From Mycobacterium sp. Aquia_213 (GTDB lineage: Bacteria; Actinomycetota; Actinomycetes; Mycobacteriales; Mycobacteriaceae): a DNA stretch of 64,000 nucleotides. Of the stretch, positions 1 to 8,886 are shown one piece after another (position 1 is the stretch's first letter; each line of letters begins with the position of its first letter). The DNA is taken from contig NZ_CP113116.1 in assembly GCF_026625985.1 (NCBI RefSeq), positions 124,001 through 188,000 on the forward strand. Reading direction: 5' to 3'. Both the position numbers and the translations under genes were made by a program. The notes beneath the pieces were generated by a model. It was given only the letters and a program-made list of their open reading frames with translations. It did not search any database and had not been told where the DNA came from.

Positions 1-687
1 CTGCGGACTACCGCATCGCAGTGCTTCGTCGGCTCCCCATTCCGCCCGGCTGATGATGGGCGGCGCCTGGCCGGGCATCAGGACTCCGGACGGCGGCGTC
101 CACGTCGTCTTGGCCGGCGCCTGCGGTGGGGAGATGAGGATCGCGGAGATGTTCTGCCCGAACGGCTGTTCCCTGGAGGCGGGCCGGTAACCCAGATCGT
201 CGGCCGGTGCCGCGGGCGGTGTTCCGAGGGTAGGCGCGGCATCGAGTGGGCGAGTCACCGCGATCTGCACGGTTGTCGTGGTGCCGACGAACACCGGATC
301 GGTGCTACGGGGTCCCTCGGTCGGGCCGGCCGGCTGGGCTGATTCGCCGGCCGGCGGGCCGTTGTCCGGCGCCGCGGTCTCGTACTCGGTCTGATACCAG
401 GGCCCCCACGAACCGTCGGGGCGTTTAGCCCGCACCCGGGTGGAGGTGCCGGCCAGGTCGCCGGTGAGCGCGACCAGAGAAAACGGCGTCTCCTGGGTGA
501 CTTCGCGAACCGTGACGCCGCCGGTAAGCCCGACCAGCGGCTGCTCGGTGAGCTGGGTGTCGTGCGCCGGCGGAGCGGCGGCGCGGGCGCCGTGGTCGCG
601 GGTTAAGTCCGCGACCGCCGAGACGAGGACAACCGTGGCCGCGATGGCGGTGAAAAACATCGTTGGCGCGCGGCGACGAGACGACAC
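1..687 (-). CDS. PGRP/amidase-family secreted protein, N-terminal part (Rv3811-like)
   Basis: An open frame runs leftwards off the window edge for 229 codons, so only the N-terminal part is present. The start shows a hydrophobic segment (about residues 10-28) typical of a signal or anchor, then a region without a recognisable fold containing a WGPWYQTEYE stretch. The last visible residues, ISRAEWGADEALRCG, match the beginning of a peptidoglycan-recognition/N-acetylmuramoyl-L-alanine amidase domain as in M. tuberculosis Rv3811, which lies beside erp in the same order. The zinc ligands and catalytic residues would be outside the window. GTG at 687 is chosen because it is the first start in frame; ATG at 660 is an alternative, and neither has a clear ribosome-binding site. 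The cell-wall hydrolase role is inferred from the family. Confidence 0.75.
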   Translation of the reverse strand, partial: MSSRRRAPTMFFTAIAATVVLVSAVADLTRDHGARAAAPPAHDTQLTEQPLVGLTGGVTVREVTQETPFSLVALTGDLAGTSTRVRAKRPDGSWGPWYQTEYETAAPDNGPPAGESAQPAGPTEGPRSTDPVFVGTTTTVQIAVTRPLDAAPTLGTPPAAPADDLGYRPASREQPFGQNISAILISPPQAPAKTTWTPPSGVLMPGQAPPIISRAEWGADEALRCGSPQ

Positions 688-819
688 CAGCTGATGTTAC
701 GTGTGTTTCTGATGTTATTAATGAGGCGACACGAGTTTCCACGTGCCCAAACTGTTCGACGGCACCGCAGAGGATTGGTGACTCTGCGGTGCCGTCGGGT
801 AATCAGGACCCCCGAAGTT

Positions 820-1806
820 CTAGACGGGAGGCAGCGCCGGCGGGAGCGCTGCGGCCGCACCCGGCAGGGCACCAGCGGCACCCGGCAGGGCGCCGGCCGC
901 GCCCGGCAGGGCACCCGCGGCACCCGGCAGCGCCGCGGCCGCATGCGGCAGGACACCAGCCGCACCCGGCAGGGCGCCGGCCGCACCAGGCAGGGCACCC
1001 GCGGCACCGGGCAGGGCGCCCGCGCCACCTTGAGCCTGCATGATGGCCGGCATCACGAGGCCCTTGAGCAGGTCGATGGCCTGACCAGCGCCGAGCTGGT
1101 TGGCGGCCTGCATCACGTCGTTGACGAGCCCGCCACTGCTGCCGGAGCCGCCGACCGGCGAACCGCCACCCAGCGTCGACGGGTCACCCAGGATCGGGTA
1201 GGTGCCGTCGACACCTGGGTCCAGCGGTGCGCTGATCGGCACTTCGCCCGGGGTACCCAGGCCGCCAGGAGTCAGTCCGGCCGGGCTGGTCAGCCCGGGG
1301 TTGGCCAGCGCCGGGTTCAGCCCCGCGCCTGGCATCGTCGGCATGCCGGGAGTGGTCGGCGTACCGGGCACGCCGGGCGTCAGTGCACCGGGCGCGGCGG
1401 CACCGGGCGTCAGACCCGGGCTAGTGAGACCCGGGGTCAGGCCGGGGCTGGTGAGACCCGGGGTCAGGCCCGGACTCGTCAGGCCCGTGGTGCCCAAGCC
1501 GGGAGTGCCCAGACCCGGGCTGGTCAGACCGGTGGTCCCGAGGCCCGTCGTGCCGGTACCGGTACCGCCCAGGGCGGGAATCGGCGGCAGGTTGACCCCG
1601 AACTGGGACAGACCCTGGGTCAGTGCACCCACGAGCTCGCCGGGCAGGTCGGTCATGACCGCTGCCTGCTTGAAATCGTGGTGCTCCACCGGCTTGCTGG
1701 TGGCGGTCGATTCGTAAACAAGGAAGTAAGCGCAAGGACTCGCCACTGCCAGGGCGGCGACCGCGCTCATGGCTGTCGAGAGCTTGCGACGGCGTCGGTT
1801 CGGCAC
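820..1806 (-). CDS. erp: Exported repetitive protein Erp (PirG)
   Basis: A 328-residue secreted surface protein. It begins at GTG with a good site (GAGGAGA) upstream and has a basic N-terminus, RRRRK, followed by a hydrophobic signal segment (about residues 11-30). The middle (about 85-165) consists of the Pro-Gly-Leu-Thr-Ser type repeats that define Erp, here many variants of GLTSPGLTPG. A conserved segment follows (LVNDVMQAANQLGAGQAIDLL), then a C-terminal tail of about nine A-A-G-A-L-P-G heptads. M. tuberculosis Erp is shorter (about 284 residues), so the tail is expanded. Erp is known as a virulence-associated cell-envelope protein of unknown biochemical function; number and quality of repeats vary between species. 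It is divergent from glf across a 252-bp intergenic region, as in other mycobacteria. Confidence 0.93.
   Translation of the reverse strand: MPNRRRRKLSTAMSAVAALAVASPCAYFLVYESTATSKPVEHHDFKQAAVMTDLPGELVGALTQGLSQFGVNLPPIPALGGTGTGTTGLGTTGLTSPGLGTPGLGTTGLTSPGLTPGLTSPGLTPGLTSPGLTPGAAAPGALTPGVPGTPTTPGMPTMPGAGLNPALANPGLTSPAGLTPGGLGTPGEVPISAPLDPGVDGTYPILGDPSTLGGGSPVGGSGSSGGLVNDVMQAANQLGAGQAIDLLKGLVMPAIMQAQGGAGALPGAAGALPGAAGALPGAAGVLPHAAAALPGAAGALPGAAGALPGAAGALPGAAAALPPALPPV
838..1026 (-). repeat. 21-bp tandem repeats in erp 3' end
   Basis: About nine tandem 21-bp units of the type GCACCCGGCAGGGCACCAGCG encode the alanine-rich heptads at the Erp C-terminus. Units differ at single positions. This array is separate from the PGLTS-coding repeats further upstream in the gene. 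Confidence 0.8.
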
Positions 1807-2058
1807 GGAAGTCTCCTCAATTCATCGGTTGTGTCGGCGGATCCCGCCAGTCCGTACCCGGTGGGATCCACACAAAGTCGATGGTACGAGTGAGAAAGGT
1901 GTTACTAGAGTGGTGATATTGAATCGTGAGGTTTTTGCGACCCTGCGCGTTACGTGCGATTCGGGTCACTGCAAACCAGTCTTCACGTGCTCGAACTCCA
2001 ACCCCACAGCCTCGTCAAATGGGGCGGCGGCCGTCGCGTCGGATACCCTAAGCAACCG

Positions 2059-3255
2059 ATGACTGCACGCTTTGACCTCCTCGTCGTCGGCTCTGGATTC
2101 TTTGGCCTCACCATCGCCGAACGCGTGGCCAGCCAACTCGGCAAGCGGGTGCTTGTCCTCGACAGGCGCTCGCACATCGGCGGCAACGCGTATTCAGAAG
2201 CCGAGCCACAGACCGGGATTGAGGTCCACAAGTACGGCGCTCACCTGTTCCACACCTCGAACCAGAGGGTCTGGGACTACGTGCGCCAGTTCACCGATTT
2301 CACCAACTACCAGCACCGCGTGTTCGCCCTGTACAAGGGGCAGGCCTACCAGTTCCCGATGGGGCTGGGCCTGGTGTCGCAGTTCTTCGGCAGGTACTTC
2401 ACCCCCGAGCAGGCCCGGCAGCTGATCGCCGAGCAGGCCGCCGAGATCGACACCGCCGATGCGCAGAACCTCGAGGAAAAGGCCATCTCGTTGATCGGCC
2501 GGCCGCTCTACGAGGCGTTCGTCAAGGGCTACACCGCCAAGCAGTGGCAGACCGACCCAAAGGAATTGCCCGCGGCCAATATCACCCGACTACCGGTGCG
2601 CTACACCTTCGACAACCGCTACTTCAACGACACCTACGAGGGCTTGCCCGTCGGCGGATACACCGCGTGGCTGGAGAAGATGGCCGACGACGACCGCATC
2701 GAGGTTCGGCTGGACACCGACTGGTTCGACGTCCGCGACCAACTGCGCGCCGAGAGCCCCGACGCCCCGGTCGTCTACACCGGACCGCTTGATCGCTACT
2801 TCGACTACGCCGAGGGCCGGCTTGGCTGGCGCACCCTGGATTTCGAGCTCGAGGTCTTACCCGTCGGCGACTTCCAGGGCACGCCGGTGATGAACTACAA
2901 CGATCCCGACGTCCCCTACACCCGCATTCACGAGTTCCGGCACTTCCATGTCGAGCGCGACTACCCGACCGACAAGACGGTGATCATGCGGGAGTACTCC
3001 CGGTTCGCCGCGGACGACGACGAGCCCTACTATCCGATTAATACCGAGGCCGACCGCGCCCTGTTGGCCGCCTATCGAGCGAGGGCGAAGTCCGAGACCG
3101 CCGCTTCGAAGGTACTTTTCGGCGGGCGGCTGGGCACCTATCAGTATCTGGATATGCATATGGCGATTGCCAGCGCACTGAACATGTACGACAACACCCT
3201 CGCGCCACACCTGCGCGACGGCGTCGCCCTAGTCGAAGAGGAAGGCGCGCGCTGA
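2059..3255 (+). CDS. glf: UDP-galactopyranose mutase
   Basis: Converts UDP-galactopyranose to UDP-galactofuranose, the donor for cell-wall galactan, using reduced FAD in the cytosol. The 398-residue protein opens with the dinucleotide-binding motif VVGSGFFGLTIAE and keeps the family signatures RRSHIGGNAYSE, HKYGAHLFHT and the C-terminal GGRLGTYQYLDMHMAI, where the substrate arginines and FAD contacts lie. The start at ATG 2059 (MTARFDLL) is preferred over upstream in-frame codons because homologues begin here and the upstream residues look non-coding. It is nearly identical in length to M. tuberculosis Glf (399). Its stop TGA shares a base with the glfT2 start (ATGA overlap), so the two are translationally coupled in the galactan operon. 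Confidence 0.97.
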   Translation: MTARFDLLVVGSGFFGLTIAERVASQLGKRVLVLDRRSHIGGNAYSEAEPQTGIEVHKYGAHLFHTSNQRVWDYVRQFTDFTNYQHRVFALYKGQAYQFPMGLGLVSQFFGRYFTPEQARQLIAEQAAEIDTADAQNLEEKAISLIGRPLYEAFVKGYTAKQWQTDPKELPAANITRLPVRYTFDNRYFNDTYEGLPVGGYTAWLEKMADDDRIEVRLDTDWFDVRDQLRAESPDAPVVYTGPLDRYFDYAEGRLGWRTLDFELEVLPVGDFQGTPVMNYNDPDVPYTRIHEFRHFHVERDYPTDKTVIMREYSRFAADDDEPYYPINTEADRALLAAYRARAKSETAASKVLFGGRLGTYQYLDMHMAIASALNMYDNTLAPHLRDGVALVEEEGAR

Positions 3256-5144
3256 TGACCGCCGTGAGCTTGCTGTCCCGAATCATCCTGCCGCGTCCGG
3301 GCGAACCGCTCGACGTACGCAAGCTATACCTCGAGGAGTCGACCACCAACGCCCGGCGCGCGCACGCGACCAGCCGCACCTCGCTGGAGATCGGCAAAGA
3401 GTCCGAGGTCTCGTTCGCCACGTATTTCAACGCCTTCCCGGCCAGCTATTGGCGCCGCTGGTCGATCTGCGCCGCGGTGGTGCTGCGGGTCGAGCTGACC
3501 GGAACCGGACGCGTCGACCTGTACCGGACCAAGGCCACCGGGGTGCGGATCTCGGTGGAGGGCCGCCAATTCGTCGGCACCGACGATCAGCCGGCCGTCG
3601 TCGAGATCGAGGTGCCGCTCAAGTCGTTCGAGGACGGCGGCTGGATCTGGTTCGACATCACCACCGACACCGCGGTCAACTTGGTCAGCGGCGGCTGGTA
3701 TGCGACCGAACCCGCTCCGGGCACGGCCAACATCGCCGTCGGTATCCCGACGTTCAACCGCCCCGCCGACTGCGTCAATGCGCTGGCCGATCTCACTGCA
3801 GACCCATTGGTGGACAAGGTAATTGGTGCGGTGATCGTCCCGGATCAGGGCACCCGTAAGGTGCGCGACCACCCGGACTTCGCGGCGGCGTCCGCGGGTC
3901 TGGGCAATCGGCTCTCCATCCACAACCAGCCCAACCTCGGCGGTTCCGGTGGTTACAGCCGGGTGATGTACGAGGCGCTGAAAAACACTGACTGCCAACA
4001 GATTCTGTTCATGGACGATGACATCCGCATCGAGCCGGACACGATCCTGCGGGTGCTGGCGATGAACCGCTTCGCCAAGACGCCGACGCTGATCGGCGGT
4101 CAGATGCTCAACCTGCAGGAGCCGTCGCACCTGCACATCATGGGCGAGGTGGTCAACCAGTCGAACTTCATGTGGACCGCCGCGCCGCACGCCGAGTACG
4201 ACCACGACTTCGCCGAATTCCCGTTGGGCGACAAGAACGAGCGCAGCGCGCTGCTGCACCGTCGCATCGACGTCGACTTCAACGGTTGGTGGACGTGCAT
4301 GATCCCGCGGCAGGTCGCCGAGGAGCTCGGCCAGCCGCTGCCGCTGTTCATCAAATGGGACGACGCCGAATACGGTCTGCGCGCCGGCGAGCACGGCTAC
4401 CCGACGGTCACGCTGCCCGGCGCCGCGATCTGGCACATGGCGTGGAGCGACAAGGACGACGCGATCGACTGGCAGGCCTACTTCCACCTGCGCAACCGGC
4501 TGGTGGTCGCCGCGCTGCATTGGGATGGCGACATCACCGGCCTGGTCCGCAGCCACTGCAAGGCGACCCTGAAACACCTTGCGTGCCTTGAATATTCAAC
4601 AGTTGCGATCCAGAACAGGGCCATCGACGACTTCCTCGCCGGCCCGGAGCACATCTTCTCGATTCTGGAATCGGGGCTACCGGAAGTGCATCGGCTGCGC
4701 AAGGAGTACCCGGACGCCGTCGTGCTGCCCGCGGCGAGCGAGCTGCCCCCGCCGTTGCACCAGAGCAAGGCGATGAAGCCACCGGTGAACCCGGTGTCCA
4801 TCGGTTACCGGCTGGCGCGCGGGATATTGCACAACGCCACCAAGGCCGACCCGGAAAGCCATCAGCGCCCGGAGTTCAACGTGCCGACCCAGGATGCCCG
4901 CTGGTTCCGGCTGTGCACCGTCGACGGTGTCACGGTCACCACTGCCGACGGGTGCGGTGTGGTCTACCGGCAGCGCGATCGGCGCAAGATGTTCCGCCTG
5001 CTGTTCGAGTCGCTGCGCCGCCAGCGTCAGCTGTTGAGCCGGTTCGACGAGATGCGCCGGGTGTACCGGGGCGCGCTGCCGGTGCTGTCCAGCAAGCAGA
5101 AGTGGGAGACGGTGCTGCTCCCGGAAGCAAGCCAACATGGCTGA
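3255..5144 (+). CDS. glfT2: Galactofuranosyltransferase GlfT2
   Basis: Bifunctional polymerase that extends the galactan chain on decaprenyl-PP-linked intermediates with alternating beta-1,5 and beta-1,6 galactofuranose units. At 629 residues it matches the usual 637. The N-terminal beta-rich domain is followed by a GT-A glycosyltransferase domain with NLGGSGGYSR and the metal-binding DDD at residues 254-256 (FMDDDIRIEPDT), the WDDAEYGLR catalytic segment and the metal-ligand region WHMAWSD (His394). The C-terminal helical part completes the family architecture. It overlaps glf by 1 base and the following phosphatase gene by 8 bases, indicating one transcript. Confidence 0.97.
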   Translation: MTAVSLLSRIILPRPGEPLDVRKLYLEESTTNARRAHATSRTSLEIGKESEVSFATYFNAFPASYWRRWSICAAVVLRVELTGTGRVDLYRTKATGVRISVEGRQFVGTDDQPAVVEIEVPLKSFEDGGWIWFDITTDTAVNLVSGGWYATEPAPGTANIAVGIPTFNRPADCVNALADLTADPLVDKVIGAVIVPDQGTRKVRDHPDFAAASAGLGNRLSIHNQPNLGGSGGYSRVMYEALKNTDCQQILFMDDDIRIEPDTILRVLAMNRFAKTPTLIGGQMLNLQEPSHLHIMGEVVNQSNFMWTAAPHAEYDHDFAEFPLGDKNERSALLHRRIDVDFNGWWTCMIPRQVAEELGQPLPLFIKWDDAEYGLRAGEHGYPTVTLPGAAIWHMAWSDKDDAIDWQAYFHLRNRLVVAALHWDGDITGLVRSHCKATLKHLACLEYSTVAIQNRAIDDFLAGPEHIFSILESGLPEVHRLRKEYPDAVVLPAASELPPPLHQSKAMKPPVNPVSIGYRLARGILHNATKADPESHQRPEFNVPTQDARWFRLCTVDGVTVTTADGCGVVYRQRDRRKMFRLLFESLRRQRQLLSRFDEMRRVYRGALPVLSSKQKWETVLLPEASQHG

Positions 5145-5658
5145 ATCGGCGGTGCCACGCGGCGAAGTGGCCGCGATGGTGGCCGTTCAGTCGGCACTGG
5201 CTAACCGCCCCGGGGTGTTGGCCACCGCACGCGGAATGTCTCACTTCGGGGAGCACAGCGTCGGGTGGCTGATCGTCGAATTGCTGGGCGCCCTGTTGCG
5301 GGAGCGCCGCCGCCGGGAATGGCTGGTGGCCGCGGCCGGCACGTTCGCCGCGCATGCGGCCGCCGTGTTGATCAAGCGGGTGGTGCGACGCAAACGCCCA
5401 CATGACCCCGCCGTCGCGGTCAATGTCGGCACACCCAGCCAGCTCAGCTTCCCGTCCGCGCACGCCACCTCCACGACGACCGCGGCCATCCTGATGGGCC
5501 GGGCCACCGGGCTGCCGCTGCCCGCCGTGCTGGTTCCGCCGATGGCCTTGTCGCGGATACTGCTGGGCGTGCACTATCCCAGCGACGTTGCTTTCGGCGT
5601 GGCGCTCGGCGCCGCGGTCGCGCGCCTTGCACTCTGGCTCGATAGAAAGTCGAGATAG
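5137..5658 (+). CDS. PAP2-family phosphatase (Rv3807c-like), proposed decaprenylphosphoryl-5-phosphoribose phosphatase
   Basis: A 173-residue membrane protein of the type-2 phosphatidic acid phosphatase family. All three signature motifs are visible: KRVVRRKRP (K-x6-RP), PSAHATS (PSxH) and SRILLGVHYPSD (SR-x5-H-x3-D). Several hydrophobic helices surround them. The M. tuberculosis counterpart Rv3807c is proposed to remove the 5-phosphate from decaprenylphosphoryl-phosphoribose before DprE1/DprE2 epimerisation; that role rests on gene context and is not fully settled. Its position directly before ubiA, which makes the presumed substrate, supports it. The gene overlaps glfT2 by 8 bases. Confidence 0.88.
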   Translation: MAESAVPRGEVAAMVAVQSALANRPGVLATARGMSHFGEHSVGWLIVELLGALLRERRRREWLVAAAGTFAAHAAAVLIKRVVRRKRPHDPAVAVNVGTPSQLSFPSAHATSTTTAAILMGRATGLPLPAVLVPPMALSRILLGVHYPSDVAFGVALGAAVARLALWLDRKSR

Positions 5659-5669
5659 GTGTGGCCGAA

Positions 5670-6581
5670 ATGAGCGAAGACGTGGTGACCGGAAAACCTC
5701 CGGCGAACCTGATCACCGGCGTGATCAAGGCGATGCGCCCGCGCCAATGGGTGAAGAACGTGTTGGTGGTGGCCGCTCCGGTGGCCGCGGCCGGCCGCGG
5801 CGTCCGCTACGACTACGCCGAAGTGGCGACCAAGGTCGGCGTGGCGTTCGTGGTCTTCTGCCTGGCGGCCTCCGCGATCTACCTGATCAACGACGTCCGC
5901 GACGTCGAGGCGGACCGGGAGCACCCGACCAAGCGATTCCGGCCGATCGCGGCCGGCGTGGTGCCCGAATGGCTGGCCTACGCGCTGGCCGTGGTGCTGG
6001 GTGCGGCCTCCCTGGCGATTTCCTGGTGGCTCACGCCGAACCTCGCGGTGGTGATGGGCGTCTACCTCACGATGCAGCTGGCCTACTGCTTCGGCCTGAA
6101 ACACCAAGCGGTGATGGACATCTGCATCGTGTCGTCGGCGTATCTGCTCCGGGCCATCGCCGGGGGCGCGGCCACCGACATTCCGCTGTCGCAATGGTTC
6201 TTGCTGACGGCGGCGTTCGCGTCGCTGTTCATGGTGGCCGGCAAGCGTTACGCGGAATTGCAGTTGGCCGAGCGCACCGGAGCGGCGATCCGCAAATCGC
6301 TGGAGAGTTACACCAGTACCTACCTGCGATTCGTCTGGACGATGTCGGCGACCGCGGTGGTGTTGTGCTACGGGATGTGGGCATTCGAGCGGGACCGCTA
6401 TTCGGGTTCCTGGTTCGCGGTCTCGATGGTCCCGTTCACGATCGCGATCCTGCGCTATGCGGTCGACGTCGACGGCGGACTGGCCGGCGAGCCCGAAGAC
6501 ATTGCGCTGCGTGACCGGGTGTTGCAGCTGCTGTTCCTGGCGTGGATCGCAACAGTTGGTGCCGCCGTTGCCTTCGGCTAG
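5670..6581 (+). CDS. ubiA: Decaprenyl-phosphate phosphoribosyltransferase UbiA
   Basis: Transfers phosphoribose from PRPP to decaprenyl phosphate, the first committed step to the arabinan donor decaprenylphosphoryl-arabinose. The 303-residue polytopic membrane protein shows the first Asp-rich motif of UbiA prenyltransferases, NDVRDVEADREHPTKRFRP, and a second acidic motif, YAVDVDGG followed by GEPEDIALRDR, near the C-terminus. ATG 5670 (MSEDVV) is chosen because AGG at 5657-5659 is spaced properly for it and homologues begin there; GTG 5661 is the alternative. It sits 11 bases after the PAP2 gene in the same operon. Confidence 0.95.
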   Translation: MSEDVVTGKPPANLITGVIKAMRPRQWVKNVLVVAAPVAAAGRGVRYDYAEVATKVGVAFVVFCLAASAIYLINDVRDVEADREHPTKRFRPIAAGVVPEWLAYALAVVLGAASLAISWWLTPNLAVVMGVYLTMQLAYCFGLKHQAVMDICIVSSAYLLRAIAGGAATDIPLSQWFLLTAAFASLFMVAGKRYAELQLAERTGAAIRKSLESYTSTYLRFVWTMSATAVVLCYGMWAFERDRYSGSWFAVSMVPFTIAILRYAVDVDGGLAGEPEDIALRDRVLQLLFLAWIATVGAAVAFG

Positions 6582-6612
6582 CCCGGGTCTGGAGGCCATC
6601 AAGCGCGAGGTG

Positions 6613-8562
6613 ATGCGCCGGCGGCCGAGGGTCGGGCGGGGTGGCCGGCGGCCGTTTCCGTACGACATCGTGGTTCGGGTCAGCCTGTGGGTGAGCGTGG
6701 CGGTGGTCGCCGTGCTGTTCGGTTGGGGAGCGTGGGAGCGGCGCTGGATCGCCGACGACGGACTGATCGTGCTGCGCACGGTGCGCAACCTGTTGGCCGG
6801 CAATGGGCCGGTTTTCAACCAGGGCGAGCGGGTCGAGGCGAACACCTCGACGGCGTGGACCTACCTGATGTACGTCGGCAGTTGGGTCGGTGGACCGGTG
6901 CGGATGGAGTACGTGGCGCTGGTGCTGGCGCTGGTTTTGTCCGTCTCGGGCGTGGCGCTGCTGATGCTGGGCGCCGGCCGGCTCTACGCCCCCAGCCTGC
7001 GGGGACGTCGGGCGATCATGCTGCCCGCCGGGGCGCTGGTCTACATCGCGCTGCCGCCGGCACGTGATTTCGCCACGTCGGGGCTCGAGAGCGGGCTGAC
7101 GCTGGCCTATCTGGGGTTGCTGTGGTGGATGATGGTCCGCTGGTCACAGGCGCTGCGGAACCGGCCGGATAGCGACGTGTTCCTCGGGGTGCTGGCGTTT
7201 GTCGCGGGATTCAGTGTTCTGGTGCGGCCCGAGTTGGCGCTGATGGGCGGTCTGGCCCTGATCATGATGCTGATCGCGGCCCGGACCTGGCGCCGCCGGG
7301 TGCTGATCGTGGTGGCCGGCGGGTTCCTTCCGGTGGCCTACCAGATCTTCCGGATGGGCTATTACGGCCTGCTGGTGCCCGGGACGGCTCTGGCCAAGGA
7401 CGCCGCCGGTGACAAGTGGTCCCAGGGCATGACCTACCTGTCGAACTTCATCTCGCCCTACGCGGTGTGGCTGCCGGTGCTGCTGCTGGTGCCGCTGGGG
7501 CTGCTGCTGATGGCGGCGCGGCGCCGGCCATCGTTCTTGCGCCCCATGCTCGCGCCCAATTACGGCCGGGTGGCGCGGGCGGTGCAAAGCCCGCCGGCGG
7601 CGGTCGCCTTCGTCCTGGTGAGCGGACTTCTGCAGGCCCTCTACTGGACCCGGCAGGGCGGCGATTTCATGCACGCGCGAGTGCTGCTGGCGCCCCTATT
7701 TTGTTTGCTGGCCCCGGTCGCCGTGATCCCGGTGCTGATCCCCGACGGGCAGGACTACTCGCGCGAAACGGGGTACTGGCTGGCCGGTGCCGCCAGCCTG
7801 CTGTGGCTCGGTGTCGCGGGCTGGTCGCTGTGGGCAGCAAACTCGCCGGGGATGGGTTACGACGCCACCCACGTCACCTACAGCGGCATCGTCGACGAGC
7901 GCCGCTTCTATGCCCAGGCGACCGGTCACGCGCACCCGCTGACCGCCGCCGATTACCTCGATTACCCGAGGATGGCGGCGGTGCTGGCGGCGCTGGACAA
8001 CACCCCGGACGGGGCGTTGTTGCTGCCGTCCGGCAACTACATTCAGTGGGACATCGTGCCCCAACTGCAGCAGCCACCACCCGCTCCCGGCAGCCCTCCC
8101 GACAGCAAACCTCCGCAAAAGCCGCAACATGCAGTGTTTTTCACGAACTTGGGGATGCTGGGCATGAACGTCGGGCTCGATGTGCGGGTGATCGACCAAA
8201 TCGGGCTGGCGAACCCGTTGGCTCAGCACACGCAGCGTCTGACGCACGGCCGGATCGGGCATGACAAGAACCTCTTCCCGGACTGGGTGATCGCCGACGG
8301 CCCCTGGGTGAAGATGTATCCGGGCATTCCGGGCTACCTGGACGCGAATTGGGTCGCCCAGGCGGTGGCGGCCCTGCAGTGTCCGGAGACCAAGGCGGTG
8401 CTGGCGTCGGTGCGCGCCCCGATGTCGCTGCACCGGTTCGTCTCAAACTTCTTGCACTCCTTCGCATTCACCGGGTACCGGATCGATCGGGTCCCGCTCT
8501 ACGAGCTCGCCAGGTGCGGCCTACCGGTGCCGGAACCGATTCCGCCGCCGCTCCGCGAGTAA
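6613..8562 (+). CDS. aftB: Terminal beta-1,2-arabinofuranosyltransferase AftB
   Basis: Adds the terminal beta-1,2-linked arabinofuranose of arabinogalactan (and lipoarabinomannan) at the outer face of the plasma membrane, using decaprenylphosphoryl-arabinose. The 649-residue protein has about ten hydrophobic helices and the GT-C type acidic motif in the first external loop (RRWIADDGLIVLR), followed by NQGERVEANTST. The C-terminal third, after about residue 420, is a soluble domain. Start codons are uncertain: ATG 6613 or GTG 6610; a GGAGG at 6591-6595 is rather far upstream. M. tuberculosis AftB (about 627 residues) aligns from near the first membrane helix. It is the last gene of the operon beginning at glf. 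Confidence 0.94.
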   Translation: MRRRPRVGRGGRRPFPYDIVVRVSLWVSVAVVAVLFGWGAWERRWIADDGLIVLRTVRNLLAGNGPVFNQGERVEANTSTAWTYLMYVGSWVGGPVRMEYVALVLALVLSVSGVALLMLGAGRLYAPSLRGRRAIMLPAGALVYIALPPARDFATSGLESGLTLAYLGLLWWMMVRWSQALRNRPDSDVFLGVLAFVAGFSVLVRPELALMGGLALIMMLIAARTWRRRVLIVVAGGFLPVAYQIFRMGYYGLLVPGTALAKDAAGDKWSQGMTYLSNFISPYAVWLPVLLLVPLGLLLMAARRRPSFLRPMLAPNYGRVARAVQSPPAAVAFVLVSGLLQALYWTRQGGDFMHARVLLAPLFCLLAPVAVIPVLIPDGQDYSRETGYWLAGAASLLWLGVAGWSLWAANSPGMGYDATHVTYSGIVDERRFYAQATGHAHPLTAADYLDYPRMAAVLAALDNTPDGALLLPSGNYIQWDIVPQLQQPPPAPGSPPDSKPPQKPQHAVFFTNLGMLGMNVGLDVRVIDQIGLANPLAQHTQRLTHGRIGHDKNLFPDWVIADGPWVKMYPGIPGYLDANWVAQAVAALQCPETKAVLASVRAPMSLHRFVSNFLHSFAFTGYRIDRVPLYELARCGLPVPEPIPPPLRE

Positions 8563-8886
8563 ACATTGCGCGGATAAATCTCACAGATAGCGAACTCGTC
8601 ACAATTTTTCGGGTCGCGCACTGACAGCAAATTCATATTTGCGCCTTCACCTGTGCGCGTGCACCGCCCGGCACATGCGGAAATGCCGTTTTCGGCCGTT
8701 GTTTCCGGCTTGAAAACCCCTCGAAATCCTCGTTGGAGGCGCGTTTGCGGAATCTGCTCGATGAGAGCGCGCGAGGGTTGGTGTGGTTCACTACAAGAGC
8801 ACTGCTGCGCTTAGATCGCATGCAGTTCGACCCCAATCAACGACGCATCCCGATGACGGGCGCGCCGAGAGGATGAGGAAGCAAGA
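8563..8886 (+). other. Intergenic region upstream of fbpA
   Basis: No gene is seen in these 324 bases. The left part is AT-richer than the surroundings and holds a perfect inverted repeat GCAAAT-TCAT-ATTTGC at 8627-8642. Just before fbpA lies a strong ribosome-binding site (GAGGA in GAGAGGATGAGGAAGC). The fbpA promoter should be here, but no convincing -10/-35 pair could be assigned by eye. Confidence 0.5.
8627..8642. promoter_or_regulatory. Inverted repeat, possible operator for fbpA
   Basis: Two 6-base arms, GCAAAT and ATTTGC, flank a 4-base TCAT centre in the fbpA upstream region. The AT-rich perfect symmetry in a GC-rich genome makes a protein-binding site plausible; no regulator is identified. 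Confidence 0.3.
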
